The notes beneath the pieces were generated by a model. That model was not told the DNA's origin. It ran no database searches and was given only the letters and a program-made list of their open reading frames with translations. The position numbers were made by a program, and so were the translations under genes. DNA of 64,000 nucleotides from assembly GCA_015680685.1 (NCBI GenBank), contig MNCI01017947.1:321944-385943 (forward strand). Direction: 5' to 3'. Positions 1 through 13,029 of the stretch are shown piece by piece. Source of the DNA: Gnetum montanum (lineage: Eukaryota; Streptophyta; Gnetopsida; Gnetales; Gnetaceae). The stretch's first letter is position 1; the number at the start of each line of letters is the position of its first letter.

Positions 1-761
1 AAGTATGATTAAGTGTAATTGAGACATATGATTTTTATTATTATATGGTTTATGTTCCTAGTGCTTTAAAATAGAGAAATGAAGTAATTTAATAGCTAAT
101 TTAATCTACTAATTAAGGAATCTCTAACTAATCCTAACATAAGTATCTAAACCCACTTTCTATACACATCCTAAATACATACAACACTGCTGGGCTACCA
201 AGCATTAAGCATTGCTAGGATTACTAGGTGTTGTATGTTATGGTTGAAGTGGTTGTAATTATGTGTTCAATCTATTTAGCTTAATTACTTAATTAATCAA
301 TTGAAGTCTAGTTTATCTTAATTAATTGCAGAATTAATGAAAATAGTAAATGCATAAATAAATCATTAATCTATTTCAAGTGCTACAAGGTTTGATCAAA
401 AGGCTCGTCTTTATTGTCATTCACATTGGTATGCTCAGGTACATCAGTGCTCAAATAAAGATCTGTACACTTTTTGACTCTTGTTGTGGACACTCAAAGA
501 TATATTCTAACTCTCAAATGACAAAAATGTGAGAGCTCTACTACAACTATGACTTTTTCTTCCATAAACATGGCTGGTGAGCATGTATTTATAGACTTTA
601 TTGTGGAGCTATGTTGATGGGGCCTCATAAATGTAGCAAATACTACATCAACACGGCCCCATCAATAGGGCAACCCCTACTGACGTAGCCACATCAACAA
701 GGATCCATCGACACAACCACATCAATGGGGGCTTGTTGATGCAATACTTTGACTTTCATCA
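1..761 (-). repeat. LTR of an A-D family element (E), truncated by window edge
   Basis: Read on the minus strand this matches the LTRs of element C: it starts TGATGAAAG at 761, has a TATA box (plus strand tatttatag near 588-597) and keeps the family block around 400-480 that reads on plus as 'ggtacatcagtgctcaaa'. The last part of the LTR lies beyond base 1. The bases after 761 (gtaagg) lack the polypurine tract seen beside 3' LTRs, so this is either the 5' LTR of a minus-strand element lying to the left or a solo LTR. Confidence 0.75.
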
Positions 762-1019
762 GTAAGGGATTTTAGACCCTAAAAATAAAATTATATTAAG
801 ATTAAAAGTTAGAGTATATCATAATAAGAATCCAAGATTATATAATAAAAATAACATTAAGATCTCAAGAGGGATTAATTAAAAATCTCAACAATAGTAG
901 TAGTACTATAAAGGAAATTATGACTATAGCAATGGAGTATTAAAAATATTTAAGTAGTAATAAATTGAAAAAAACCTATTTATGAATCCTCCTTTTTCAT
1001 TTGAGCCTAAGACTGATAT
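762..1019. other. AT-rich sequence between LTR E and the LINE
   Basis: No coding potential recognised. It may be the decayed upstream part of the LINE that becomes recognisable at about 1020, since reading frames there are already broken by stops. Confidence 0.3.
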
Positions 1020-1456
1020 TAATAAAGTTTATATGGTGTTGAATATTAGATTATGTAAGTGGAATTGGAAAAGGAGTGGTGCATCAATAAAATAGTTATG
1101 CTCTTTAAAAAAGAACACAAAAAAGATCTAAATAATTATAGAATGATTTAATCAACAATATTTTTTCTAAACCTCTTGGTGTAATTCTAGAAGATATACT
1201 TGGAAGATGGGCTAAAGAAAACTCAATACATGCGACATTCTACTATAGATCATCTCATCATTTTAAAATATCTTCTTGATAGATAAAAAGGTCAATACAA
1301 GAAAAATTTTATCTTCCTTGTAGATTTTTCACAGGCCTATGATTTTGTCATCCTAAGTAAGTTATAGAGGTCCATGGAAAATTTAGAAGTTCCAAGTACA
1401 CTATTATTGGTTATTTTAAAAATTTACTCAGAGGTATGTATTTAGTTTACAAATGG
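1020..1456 (+). pseudogene. LINE reverse transcriptase, left half (split by element A)
   Basis: This is the N-terminal part of a non-LTR reverse transcriptase. Broken frames read in order a 'DLNNYR' segment near 1120-1143 (family DPNNYRPI motif), 'LGRWAKENS' near 1200-1226, and 'FLVDFSQAYD' at about 1314-1343, the catalytic motif A with its Asp. The sequence stops in mid-domain at 1456, exactly where element A begins. The missing continuation (VKxxCPLSP and LFGLFIDELEE motifs) resumes at 37210 on the same strand. Several in-frame stops and frameshifts make it non-functional. The family resembles plant LINEs whose C-terminus has FKYLG and LYGCEVW motifs. The subfamily assignment is inference. 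Confidence 0.75.
1452..1456. other. Target site duplication of element A (left copy)
   Basis: The five bases aatgg precede the 5' LTR of A and recur at 37210-37214 directly after its 3' LTR. Removing A and one copy rejoins the LINE coding region. Confidence 0.85.
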
Positions 1457-2339
1457 TGATGAAGTCAAATTTTTTGTCAAAACCACATCATAGCAACAAT
1501 GTTGTATCAACAATTTCATTGATCCATTATCACTTCTCATGGTACATCATTGTTGATACAATGTCTTAGGATGTGTGCAACCCTATAAATATGATACTTG
1601 AGCACATAATCCGCATAACTTTCATTCACATAGTAACTAGACTTAGCAATTTGATTTCCTAGCTTAGACTTAGTGATAGTGAATGCTTATAGTGTGGTGT
1701 ATCATAGAGAATGGAATCTTTGTTTGGACAGTTTGTACTTGGGCACAAGTTGTAAATGGAAATAAAGATTAAGCTATTTCCCACCATTGCAATGTTCCCT
1801 TAGTTTACTATTTTCACTTGGCTTAATGTTTATTAATTTAGTGGCTTAATATTTTACTTTTCCCAAGTACTTTATTTTTACTTGCTAATAGTAAGTAAAA
1901 TGGATACAATTGATTTTGAATGTTAAGTGTTATCATTTGGTAATCCTAGTAGTATTATCGTTTGGTTCACCTAGTAGTGTGATAGTTGGTAATCCCAATG
2001 ATGATTACATGATCCCAAGACGTGTCTAATAAATCAAGAATGATTCTCCATTGTAATAGGATAGAATAAGCTATTGTTTTCTTAGTTAGTTAGACTTCAA
2101 TACTTATCAGCATGTTCACTACTATGAGTATTAGTGGTTGATCAACATCACCTATCACAAGCCTCACTACAAGCTAAATCATACACTTAAACACTACTAG
2201 CTTGAGTGGGAAGAAGGTGATCATGAGCTTAATTCAATTACTAGCATATCAACATTGATCATCCATGGATTATGGTTGTCTTATGCATGAAAAATCATAA
2301 CTTGTATGCTTGGATGTTGGATTACTCCACCACTCATCA
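1457..2339 (+). repeat. 5' LTR of element A
   Basis: Starts TGATGAAGTC and ends CACTCATCA. The TATA box ctataaat is at 1583-1590 and a polyadenylation-type aataaag lies near 1760. It aligns along its length with 36369-37209. The 5' copy has a longer stretch around 1490-1540 that is shortened in the 3' copy. Confidence 0.88.
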
Positions 2340-2359
2340 TTGTCATCATTGCTGAGGAT
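2340..2359 (+). promoter_or_regulatory. Primer binding site of element A (tRNA-Asp type, decayed)
   Basis: ttgtcatcattgctgaggat lies directly after the 5' LTR. It fits the tRNA-Asp-complementary site TGGCGCCGTTGCCGGGGA with several changes, many of them C-to-T or G-to-A. The better kept copy in element D at the same place supports the call. Confidence 0.6.
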
Positions 2360-2475
2360 AGTTAATGTGTGCTAAGTAACTAATTCATTGTAGCAAGAAC
2401 TAGAAGTTCAACTTTCTAATCTTTAGTAATTCTAATAGAACACGCACTTAACCAACCAAGTGTCATAACAAAACC

Positions 2476-4393
2476 ATGGTTTCAATAAGAGATACATTAC
2501 CACCTTACCAAGAGAGGAAGAAGGGCAATGACAACATAATGATAAAGAAGACTAGATAATGCTAATGTAAGCAAGGATCTCTATGCTCATGATGATAAAT
2601 ATTATCTTGATTTTACCTTTATTTTCCACCAAGATGAAAAAATGAGATGAAGAAACTTACAAGGCAACATTGTCCTACCTCCATAGCACACAACAATCAC
2701 AATGCTTTATGAGGCTCTAAGAAGAATGAATCTGATGCATGCACAAGAAGGATACCATGTGACTAAACATATGATAAGGCCCTATTAATCCATAGAGGAA
2801 CAAGTGAAGAGAGATGCTACAATGGAGATTAAATATGTCCACAACAAAGGGAAGCAAATCAGTTCTCTTGTGGTCCTAGAAGAACTAGATGATGATGCAT
2901 TCATAATAGAAAAACTCCACCAGGATCATGATGTCAACTCTCAAACACCTATTATCCAATTGGAAGAACTTGTCAAGGTACCACTACATTCCACTTTAGT
3001 CAAGACACCTCAAAGAAAAGCAAATGACTCTAAGTATAAGTACGAATCAAGGCCAAGAGCTTCTACTAGATAACAAAGAGAAGAATATCAGAGTCATAGG
3101 GGAAGAACTAGCTGGCACTATTTTCCCATAGCTTCATCTTCATCCTTATAATCATTGGTAGACTCTAATAGAAGAGGACACAAGTACCAAGATCATGATA
3201 GGGAAAGGCATCAAAATCATGATCGAAATGACTATTGCCCAAGGCATCATAATGATGAAAAAGATGACGAGCATGAACTAAGAAGAAATAGAGATAGAGA
3301 TGAGAATAGAGAGAGGTATGAGCATCAAAGGGGCACTACTATAACAGAGCTGATGAATCCTATGAATGTGAAGAGCCCCTACTAAAAACTCAAAGTATGA
3401 TTAACATACATGAAGTTGTTTGTCTTTTGACTAGGCACATAAGGGATAGCCATATCAAGTAGTTAGACATGAATAACATGCCTAGATTTGAGGGTGGTTA
3501 CAATGCAGATCCTCAACACTACCTTCAAGCATTCCATGATGCCTACATCCTGTAAAACATCAAAAGTGATAGGCAGAAACTTAAGTTATTCCCTAGGATA
3601 CTTGTTAAAGAGGCTAAAATTTGGTGTAGATCACTTGAACTAGAATCAATCAAGAGATGAAGTACCATGTTGGAACTTTTTAATGATAAATATCATGCTT
3701 ATTCTTGGGTGTCCAATCTATAGAAACAAATCCAAGGATGAAAGAAATAGACTCATGAATCCATTGATGTGGCAATGGATAAGTGCCCAACCATGGATCT
3801 TCTCCAAAGGAGAAACTTAGGCACATCGATCCTTGGGGTTTATGCCTAAGGCTAATTATTAGAGATATCTACTCATTGTATTCAAAGACTTATTGACCAA
3901 GTGGAAAAGGAAGAAGGCGAGTTAAAGAAGAGAGAACTAGCAAAAGAATACAATAGAGACCCATCCATTTGAAAAAAGAATGTACAAATATGTGATCCAC
4001 AAGAGGTGAAAACCTTAGATGAGGTAGTACACAAGAAAATGCTACCTATTCCAAAATTTGTACCTGATGTTGTAGCCAAGGTAGAGAAAATGTGGGATTC
4101 AATAAATGAGAAGTTAATAACTCTCAAAATTGTGGAGGAGAAAGCTACATAGGCTCTTATTAAAGGTAAGAAAAAAAAAGAGATATTTTGGACAAAAAGA
4201 AAGAGAAGTTTCAATGCTTGACTATTCAAGAATAAGCTCAGATGAGGAAGATAGTTGTACTATGTGCCAATATGAAAACCCCAAGGGATGTTTCCTAGTT
4301 ATGGCACATTTGCAAGAAATGGAGGCCTATGTACTAAAATTAAGATTTGTCAAAAACACAAATTCCCATAAGATTACCTTATCCTCAAGGTAA
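2476..4393 (+). pseudogene. gag of element A, broken
   Basis: Structural capsid polyprotein. It has three recognisable parts. A conserved N-terminal box (YLDFTFIFHQDE, about 2608-2643, then GNIVLPP) is shared with gag of B, C and D. A charged region rich in Arg, Asp and His follows (about 3155-3385). The capsid core follows, with 'LDMNNMPRFEGGY' near 3464-3502 and 'LQAFHDAY' near 3520-3545, typical of the retrotransposon gag domain. A Cys-rich end, CTMCQYENPKGC, lies near 4256-4291. The start is taken from the ATG at 2476, in the position of the MSS-type starts of C and D, but the N-terminus is badly damaged. Stops and frameshifts interrupt every segment. Confidence 0.75.
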
Positions 4394-5039
4394 CTACCAC
4401 CAAACCTTCCAACTAGCTTATTACCCTAGTGAAGCATACCCACAGCCATAGGAGCAATATCATCAATATTGACAATAATCCCAATCTTGGATAATAGCAC
4501 CACCACATCAGTAATACCCATATAGGAAACCCAACCCATATGGATACTATGTTCAATATCCAATCTCTCTAGGCAATGCAGTAGTCCAAGCTTCACAATA
4601 CTATCCACTAAAGTAGTACAGACCTACATCACCAAGGATAGACTCTAATTTATATATGCATTTGCAAATCGTTGGTTCACTTAGTCAACATCCAAGTCCT
4701 TTGTAATCAGTTCCATCACCTATAATGTAGAAGGAGTTTCCATCACAACCACAATAGAAAAATGCAAATAAGGTAGTAACTATGTAAGAAGAGATAATCA
4801 TGCAAGAACCATAATCCAAGAAACAACTATTCTTCCAAATGAGTCTAGAGAAGGTTTGACAGATGGGAAACACATCTACTTCCACTTCATCCACATCCAA
4901 TCCTCCTAAAATAATAGGGTTCCATCTTCCTCAACCACAAATATAACAATTTTCATGTTGATGCAAACCATTACCCACTAGATTAAGGTAGGAGCACTTT
5001 CCTAAAAGTGAACAGAGCTAGGAAGTCCCTTATTGTACC

Positions 5040-8000
5040 TCCAAGTAGTAGGACAAAAACCATGCAAGGCTTTACTTGATTCTAGATTAGGAGTAAACTT
5101 AATATTGCAATACATGTATCAAGCCTAGAATCTACCAGCATTAAAGAAAAGAAACATCTGGCTAGAGCTTGTAGACCAGTCGAACATAATTCCACTAGGA
5201 CAAGTCGTTGATGTGATCACCATCATCAGTGGCTGGTCTTACCCTACAGACTTTCTAGTTATTCATGTAGGTAAAAATAAGGGAGAATTCCCAATCATAA
5301 TGGGAAACAGGTAGCTTAGCATGATCAAAGCTAAGCTTGGTATTTGATATTTGTCCTTGGAAATTCTCAAGGAAGATGGAGCAAGAATCATTCAAAGACT
5401 CAAAGTTCCATGTATCGCGTACATCGATAATGGATGTAGTTACGTGCAGAAAATATGGACAATTAGACAAGGATAGAATACAACATGAAACAAATGTGTA
5501 GAAGAAATGTGTATGTAGAAGTGCTTATATGTCATAGTCACCCAGTAATAGGGAACCTAGTGCCTGATGATAGACAAAGAAATTGAATAAAAAATATACA
5601 TGGAACTAGTAAATCAAATCATAAGTGCCTACATGGGAGAAGCTGATAAGCTAGAACAACTACAAAGGAAAAATCCCTACTCACATGAAGGTTAAGAAGA
5701 AGAAAAAGAATGGGGAAAACTAGAGATCCCAAATTAAGTTGAGCCAAAACCATTGGAACTCAAGGCTCTACTAGCAACACTTGAATATTATTTTCTAAAT
5801 AATCAGAAGTCAATCATAATCAATGTCAACCTAGACAAAGAACAAAAGAAGAAGGTATTGGAAGTAGTCAATAAATGGCCAACAAAATTTGTGTGGTCTT
5901 ATGATAAGATCATATTTATTGATCCAAGAATTTGCCAACATCGGATATATACTGATCCAATAATGAAACCACAACACCAACCGCAGAGAAGGCATAATTC
6001 CAAACTGAAGGGAGTAGTTAAGAAAAATTTGCAAAAATTTCTAAAGGCCATATTCATATATCCCATTTTGGGTAAGGAATGGGTTAGTCCTTTGGTGATA
6101 GCTTCAAAGAAGGGAGGCAAGTGGTGAGTGTGCATCAACTTCTGATTATTGAATTCTGCCACATTCAATGTTCATTTTCCTTTGCCATTTGTTGACTAAG
6201 TCCTAGATACTATTGTAGGACATGAGTATTATAGTTTTTTGGATGGGTATAATGGATATAATCATATCTACATCACACTTGAGAACCAAAAGAAGACAAC
6301 ATTCACCAATCTATGGAGAACATTTTCCTACAAGCAAATGCCTTTCATCTTCTACAATACACCAGCCACCTTCCAGATACTTGTACTTAGTATCTTCTAG
6401 AAGAAAATAGGAAATGGTGTTGAGATATTCATGGATGATTTTTTAATGTACTAACTAGATTTTAAACAAGAACTAGATGGTTTCAAGCAAGTGTTGAAGA
6501 GATATGTAGAAACTAATCTTAAACTCAATTGGTAGAAAAGCCATCTCATGGTCTAGGATGGGATCATCTTAGGGCTCAAAATTTTATAGAAAGGAATTGA
6601 AGTAAATCTTGACAAAGTTTAAATCATCTAGAACATTAATCAAAGATCCCAAACCATCAAGGATGTATGATCATTTTTAGGCCACATAGGATATTATAGA
6701 ATGTTCATTGAAAACTTTTCCAAAATTTTAAAATCACTAGTCGAATTAACTAAGAAGGATGCATCCTTTCAATGGATGGAGCCATTGAAAAGGGCTTTGA
6801 AACTTTGAAATAGAAACTTATTGAGACACCAATCCTATGATATTCAAATTAGTTCAAGCCTTTTTGTATCATGACTGATGCTTCCAACTATGCACTTGAA
6901 AAGTTTAGACATTATGTGCTTGGATATCCAATCTTCATCCACACTTATCATAACACCATCCATCTTCTTATGAACAAACCAATGGTTATTCCTAGAGTGA
7001 TCCAATGGATCATTATCTTGCAAGAATTTGAAATAAAAATGATTGACAAGAAGGAAATTGAAAATGTTGTAGCTGATTACTTATCAAGACTTAAATGGGA
7101 TTCCAAAGACCATACTAAAACTTTGTTATACTAATTCCTGATGAGAACCTATTTACTAAAACCATGATGGCTATAGACTCCACAAGAGCATCATGGACAA
7201 CTGATTATTTGAATTATCTAACAACACAAGAACTTCATGTTGAAAGGAGCAAGAAACAAAAAGAGCAATTCCTTCACAAGGTAAAATGATAGATGGAAAT
7301 TAATGGAAATCTTTATAATATTTATGCAGATGGGTTAGTTTGGTGGTGTGTACTAGAATGTGATCAACTATGGATCCTACAGGATGCACATTACAATCCA
7401 TGTGATGGCCACTACACACAACACAGGACAACATTAAAATTGATGATGGTAGGCTATTTTTATCCTAACTTGTTTAGAGTGCCCACAATTTTGCATAATC
7501 TTGTGAAAGATGCCAAAAAGATGAATGAATTATGGCCAAAAATGAAGGGTTGTAGCATTGGATACAACCATTGGAACTATTCAATATATGGGGAATTGAT
7601 TAAATGGGCCCCATCACACCAATGTCAAATGGGAAAGCCTATATAATTGTAACTAGGGATTAATACACTAAGTGGGTAGAGGCAACAATAATAAAAGATT
7701 CTATGACAAAAATAGCTACCAAGGTTTTTTAGCAACATATGATGAACAGGTTTGGAGTGCCACAAGTGCTCATTTCTTATAATGGAACTTACTTCACCGT
7801 TGCTACTTTGAAAAATCTCATGCAATAGTTGGGGTCAACCATAAGATGATCAGACCATATCATCCCAAGCCAATTTTCAAGGCGAAGTGACTAACCATGA
7901 AATCACTAAAATATTGACTAGGATAGTTAGTAGACTTAGGAAGGATTAGAGCATTAAACTAAATGATGCTTTATGGGCCTATGGAATAACCTGGAAATTG

Positions 8001-8515
8001 CCTATATATTATTCACCCTATGAACTCATATATGATAAGCTAGCTACATTACCAATCCAAGTAGAGCTTCCACTCTAATTACTACTAGCCAACTTGAGCC
8101 TTGCCTAATGAGTGCACCTAATGAATCTCAATCTATTAGAAGAGAATAGGTTAGTAGCACTCATGAGCAATGAGATCCATAAGCTCTACTACAAACAAAG
8201 TCATGATGCTCGTATCAAATAAGTATTAATATGACCAAGTGACAAGGTCCTCTATAATAACCCCACTCATGTTCAATAAAAGACTAAGTTTCAAACACTT
8301 TAGGAGGGATCCTATATTTTTTAGGCCACTTACCCTTTATGTTTCATGCATATTCATTACTCATCCAGCCCACATAAGCTTATACTAGTCAATATCTAGT
8401 AGGTTAAACCTTTCCACCAATATCCCAATTCCACTAAAGATTCCAACCAACCTATCCAAATGTCCTCAACTTGTTCCTTATTTCAATTGACCAATCTTGA
8501 CCCTAGTCATGGGAT
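5040..8515 (+). pseudogene. pol of element A (protease, RT, RNase H, integrase), broken
   Basis: Domains in order. Protease is at about 5060-5470: CKALLDS is kept but the active-site DSG has become DSRLG; the flap-side box FPIIMG is present. Reverse transcriptase is at about 5750-6840: motif A FLDGY has its Asp at 6242-6244, and FMDD is intact at 6428-6439. RNase H is at about 6865-7130: TDASNYAL is joined directly to EKFRHYVLGY, so about 40 codons present in D are deleted. Integrase runs from about 7290: the zinc-binding region is partly lost (DGHY kept, second Cys pair gone) and the catalytic core is frameshifted. The GPY-type end is near 8300-8320 (EGSYIF). It cannot encode a working enzyme. 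Confidence 0.8.
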
Positions 8516-9721
8516 GTCCATCTAGACACATAGGTACTTTTCTGATTTTTCATTTTCACTTTCTTTTTACTTTTCTATTTCTTAATACATTTTTTCCATT
8601 CTTTTATACTTTTCAACTTTTTTCTAATCTCTTGATTCTTTAACTTTTTCCAATTCTTTGATGATTTTTAATTCTTTTCAGCTTTTCATTCTCAAAATAT
8701 TTTATAATTTTTACACTTTTTCATACCTTGTTCTCATTTTACTTGTATATATGTTTGTGAATTGTTAATAAAACACCAAGAATAAGGCAAAATGTAGTCC
8801 AATAAGGTGAATATTTTCCTATGTTATCAAGTCATAAGGGATTGATTATTTATATAGTGAGACCACAAAATCCATCCACTCATTTCAACAATAAGAGGTT
8901 TTTACCATGGCCATAATGATATTCTTTTCCTAATAAAACTGAAAATAAACCTACAATCATTATGCCTAAACAAAAAAGTGAAGAACCAAGTGAGAATGTG
9001 AAGGGTGTGACATCAAGGAAATTTGTGGAATCTCTTGGATCATTGATATATGATCTATCATGTTGCTAAGGTTGTAATACTATACTTATAGATCTAACAA
9101 AAAATGGGACTAAGAGTACAATAAGTGCTACCTTACCATGTCATTGAAAAGACATGTTATCCATGCCTAAAGGTAGTCCTTTGGTAAGGATGACATAAAT
9201 AAAAAAATAAACTACATGCACAAAATAAATTTCTAGGATTCCACTAGAAAGACATGTTACCCATGCTTGAAGGTACACAGCTTCTCAAGAATTTCAAAAA
9301 ATAATATCACATGCAATGAATAAACTTCTTCCTTGGATAGAACACCAAGTGATGATACTCCTTGCAACAATAATAGTCTTATGATTGTAAATTTGAGAGG
9401 TAAAGTAATGTGATGTCACTAGGAAGTGGTATGGACTTGGTTTGAATCTTGGATAGAAAGGCTAATGATTACTTTAACCACTAATACAATGTAATGATTC
9501 ATTATGCCTATGGTAAGACACCTCACATCTTGATTTCTGCAATCCCTTCTCAATCCATCTCATCTCACAGTACAATTGATCATAACTTATGATTTTGAAT
9601 AATATAGCAATATTTTCCCAACCTAGTGATACTAACATGTGTGTTTTGCTAAACAGGTATGCTTTACATTGAACTCCTTGAGTGCCTAAGGACATTTTTA
9701 GGCATGGTTATACAAGGGCAT
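8516..9721 (+). other. 3' spacer of element A, first part
   Basis: Non-coding. It starts with a T-rich tract (about 8535-8740) matching those after pol in B (about 16660-16800) and D (about 55220-55330). It holds two copies of a spacer block, 'aaagacatgttatccatgcc' at about 9146-9170 and a second near 9247-9271, that occur once in B and D. It ends in caagggcat at 9721, where B is inserted. The spacer resumes at 32362. Confidence 0.7.
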
Positions 9722-10312
9722 TGATGAATGATGCATCATTGGGCTGCATTAATGGGATGTTGTGAAACCCTATCAATGGGATCCCATCGACGTAGGGTTT
9801 TTCCCATTGATGGGACCTCATTGATGTGGCATCCTATCATCACCTATAAATGTGTGCCTACCCACAACATTTATGGTACTTCTTCCATTAGTTGTAGCGA
9901 AGCTCTTGCAGTTTGTTTTCTCTAAACTTAGAATATTTTCTGAGTGCCCATAGTAGAAGTCAAAAGAGTGTACAAATCTTTGTTCAAGCACTAATGTACC
10001 TGAGCACCTCAATGTGAATGATAATAAAGATAAGCTTTTCTAATTAAACCTTATAGCACTTGGACTAGATTAATTGTTTTCTTTATGAATTTATTATTCA
10101 TGCACTTTACTTCAATGAATTTTAATTAAGTATTTAATATCAATTAAATATTGAACATAAGTATAGCCACTTCAAGTATACATTACACTTGGTAACCCAG
10201 TAGCACTATAACATGTTTAGGATGTGTACGGAAAGTGGGAATGGATGCTTATGTTAGGATTAGTTAAAAATTAGCTAGTATTAGATTAATTAAGCATTTA
10301 ATTAGCTTATTC
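9722..10312 (+). repeat. 5' LTR of element B, 3' end deleted
   Basis: Starts TGATGAATGATGC. The TATA box ctataaat is at 9844-9851 and aataaag lies near 10022-10030. It aligns with 31703-32100, but the last part of the LTR (family end ...CTCATCA) and the primer site are missing: after about 10312 the sequence passes straight into the gag leader. Confidence 0.8.
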
Positions 10313-10394
10313 AACATTATTGTGATGAACCCTAAATTCATAATCATTAGAATAATAATAATAGTAAAAGCACACTATTTTCTTATAATCCAAA

Positions 10395-12336
10395 ATGTCT
10401 TCTCATAAGGTTGATTCTCCACTACTATTTGAGCATACATCCAATTAGTAAAGGTGCAAAGGGTAAAAACCACCAATGCTCTAACAATGTAGAGTGGTAT
10501 ATACTCATCCTGATGAGTATGTGCTAGACTTCACCTTCATCCTACATTAGGATGAATAGCCATGATGGAGGGACAAGGAGGGAAACATTGTATTGTCACC
10601 AAATTGATCAGATCCTATGATGCTATTCCAAACTCTTATGAGGTTAGGCATCTAAGGGCTTAATGTTGAATACATTGTGCAAGACCATGACTACTAGGAC
10701 TATCATCCCACTAAAGTACAATGTAAGAAGGATCAACAATAGGAGATGTACTACAAAGCATCGGAGGGGAATAATGCAATAACCCCTTGTTCTTACTAGG
10801 TAAAAAAGAAAGTGAGGATTCCTTTTCTTAGGATTTTCAATTTACTAACTCTTCTAACCTTGGTTTTGACAAAGGAGACTTGAACTAGAACTTACAATCC
10901 ACTATAAATAATCTTGGTTAGGGCAAGAATGGGTTCCATGATCATGGGGGCTCCTAAGGTAGGAGTCATGACAGGAATGAGGACAAGCATCACAATGGTG
11001 GTAAATATGATGATTGTGATAGTGACTAAAGTAAAGGGGTGGTAGGCATCATGATGATGCCAGTCCTCCTTCCTCTTCACCTTTGACATCCTCTTCCTCC
11101 TCCTCTAGTTCTGATCAAAGTTGTAAAGGATGTGACCATCATGAAGGTGACCAACGAGATAGAGATGATTGTAGGGCCTACTAGACTAGTAGAGACTAGG
11201 GGCATAGATATTCAAGGGAGGCCCACCACCATGAAAGAAGGGATAGAAAAGGACATCATGGCCATCATAGAGGCTATGATCATGATGAGCCTTTGCTTGC
11301 AACAAGGAACATGCTAAACATTGCAAAGGAAATGAGAATCCCAACAAGTCATGTGAAAGATAGTAGAATCAAGCAGTTGGATATGGACAATATTCCCAAG
11401 TTCAAAGGGGGATACAACTCAAATCTAAAAATTCATCTTCAAGCCTTTCACAATTCTTGTTCCTTACAAAATGTTGAAAAAAATGGAAAAAGTTAAAGCT
11501 ATTCCCAAGGATACTTATTAAGGAGGTTGAAAACTAATACCAATCCTTAGAACTAGAATCAATCAGATGTTAAAGTACAATGCTTGAAATCTTCAATGAC
11601 AAGTATCAAATGTACTCCTGAATGTCCAATCCAAGAAATCAGATCCAAGGATGGAAATAAGAAACACATGAACCCTTGGACATAGCCATGGGTAGGTGCT
11701 ATTCTCTCTTACTCCGATGTCCTAACCATGATTATTCTCAAAGGAGGTAGCTCTACCATATCATAGATGGGCTCTGAATCAAAACAAGGAGAACTCTTAG
11801 GGTTTATGCCCAAGGGAGACTTTTAGAACTTAGATCCTAGTTGATAGAGCAAGTTGCCAAAGAAGAAGTATAGCTAAGAAAAATTGAAAGTGTGAAACAG
11901 TATAACTGGGATCCTTCCATCTACAAAAGGGAGGTCTGATTCTATGACAACAAGAAGGAGGCATGACTTGATGACTTGATGTAATGCAAGACCTTGCCAA
12001 TTCAAAAAAAAATTTCTGCAATTTTGGATAAGGTAGAAAAAATGTGGGACTCTGTGGATGAAAAGTTCCAAACTACTTTGAAAATAATAAAGGAATCCGA
12101 AGAGCAAAGTAGTGATCAAGATTGTAGGAGAAGGAAGAAAGTTGAACATGCCCACCAAAAGGGTAAGGGAAACGTTGTTGCAATAGAGGAGGTTATGGAC
12201 TTCGAATTAGATTATGATGGTGGATGTGACATTTGAAAATACAAACATCCTAAAGGATGTTGTTCCATTATGTCACACTTGTAAGAGTCTAGGGTGTACC
12301 CTCTAAATCCTAGATTGGCAAGAAGGAAAGCATCCA
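10395..12336 (+). pseudogene. gag of element B, broken
   Basis: Begins MSSHK at 10395, matching the MSSS start of C and MSPSS of D, which decides the start. The N-terminal box YVLDFTFILH is near 10517-10550, followed by GNIVLS. A charged His/Asp/Arg region occupies about 10900-11280. The capsid core includes IPTSHVKDSRIKQLDMDNIP at about 11338-11397 and LQAFHNSC near 11437-11460. The C-terminal part has KVEKMWDSVDEKFQTTLKI (about 12028-12090). The final Cys-His box is decayed. Frameshifts and stops separate all these pieces. Confidence 0.75.
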
Positions 12337-13029
12337 AAAGGTTGCCTTGAGGTCAAGGCAACCCCAAGTAGTTCCATCAACAACAAGCCTACTATCCAAG
12401 TGGAGCTCCATCATGATCTTATGAGCAATATCATCAATGTTAACATCCATAGTTGTGGAGGATGCCACCACCAAGGCAGTAGTACCCTTACTAGTAGCTT
12501 GATCCATATGGGTATTATGTTTAGCAACCCATTTATCCGCATGACTCTTCCAACCACACATCATTCCAATAGCACTACTATCCTTTTGAATATTACAAAG
12601 CGTAATCTCTAGGAAGTGAATCCCCATTTCCTCATTACCCTCCTCATCCTTTTGCACATGTCCCTCTACCATCAACTCAATTACCACCTACTCCATCAAT
12701 GCAAGGTAAAATTCTAGTCTAGTCACAGCAATGTAATGCCACCAAGGCTATTAACTTATAGCTAGATCCTCACCTAAGTGGTCTAGAAAAAAATCCATAA
12801 AAACATCATTCTTCTAAACCAACAGTCCTACAAAGTCCTTGTAGACATATGTGACTAATAGTCCTACTTTTCCCTCATCGATTGCATCTACATCATTCAA
12901 GACTCTTTCAAACCAAATGTCTCCCAAAGTGCATACTATCATGTTATCCATGCCGTAACTAATTAGATTAAGGTTGGTCACCTTCCCATAAAAAGATCTG
13001 ATCCTAGGAGTCCCCTCATTTATTTGTAA

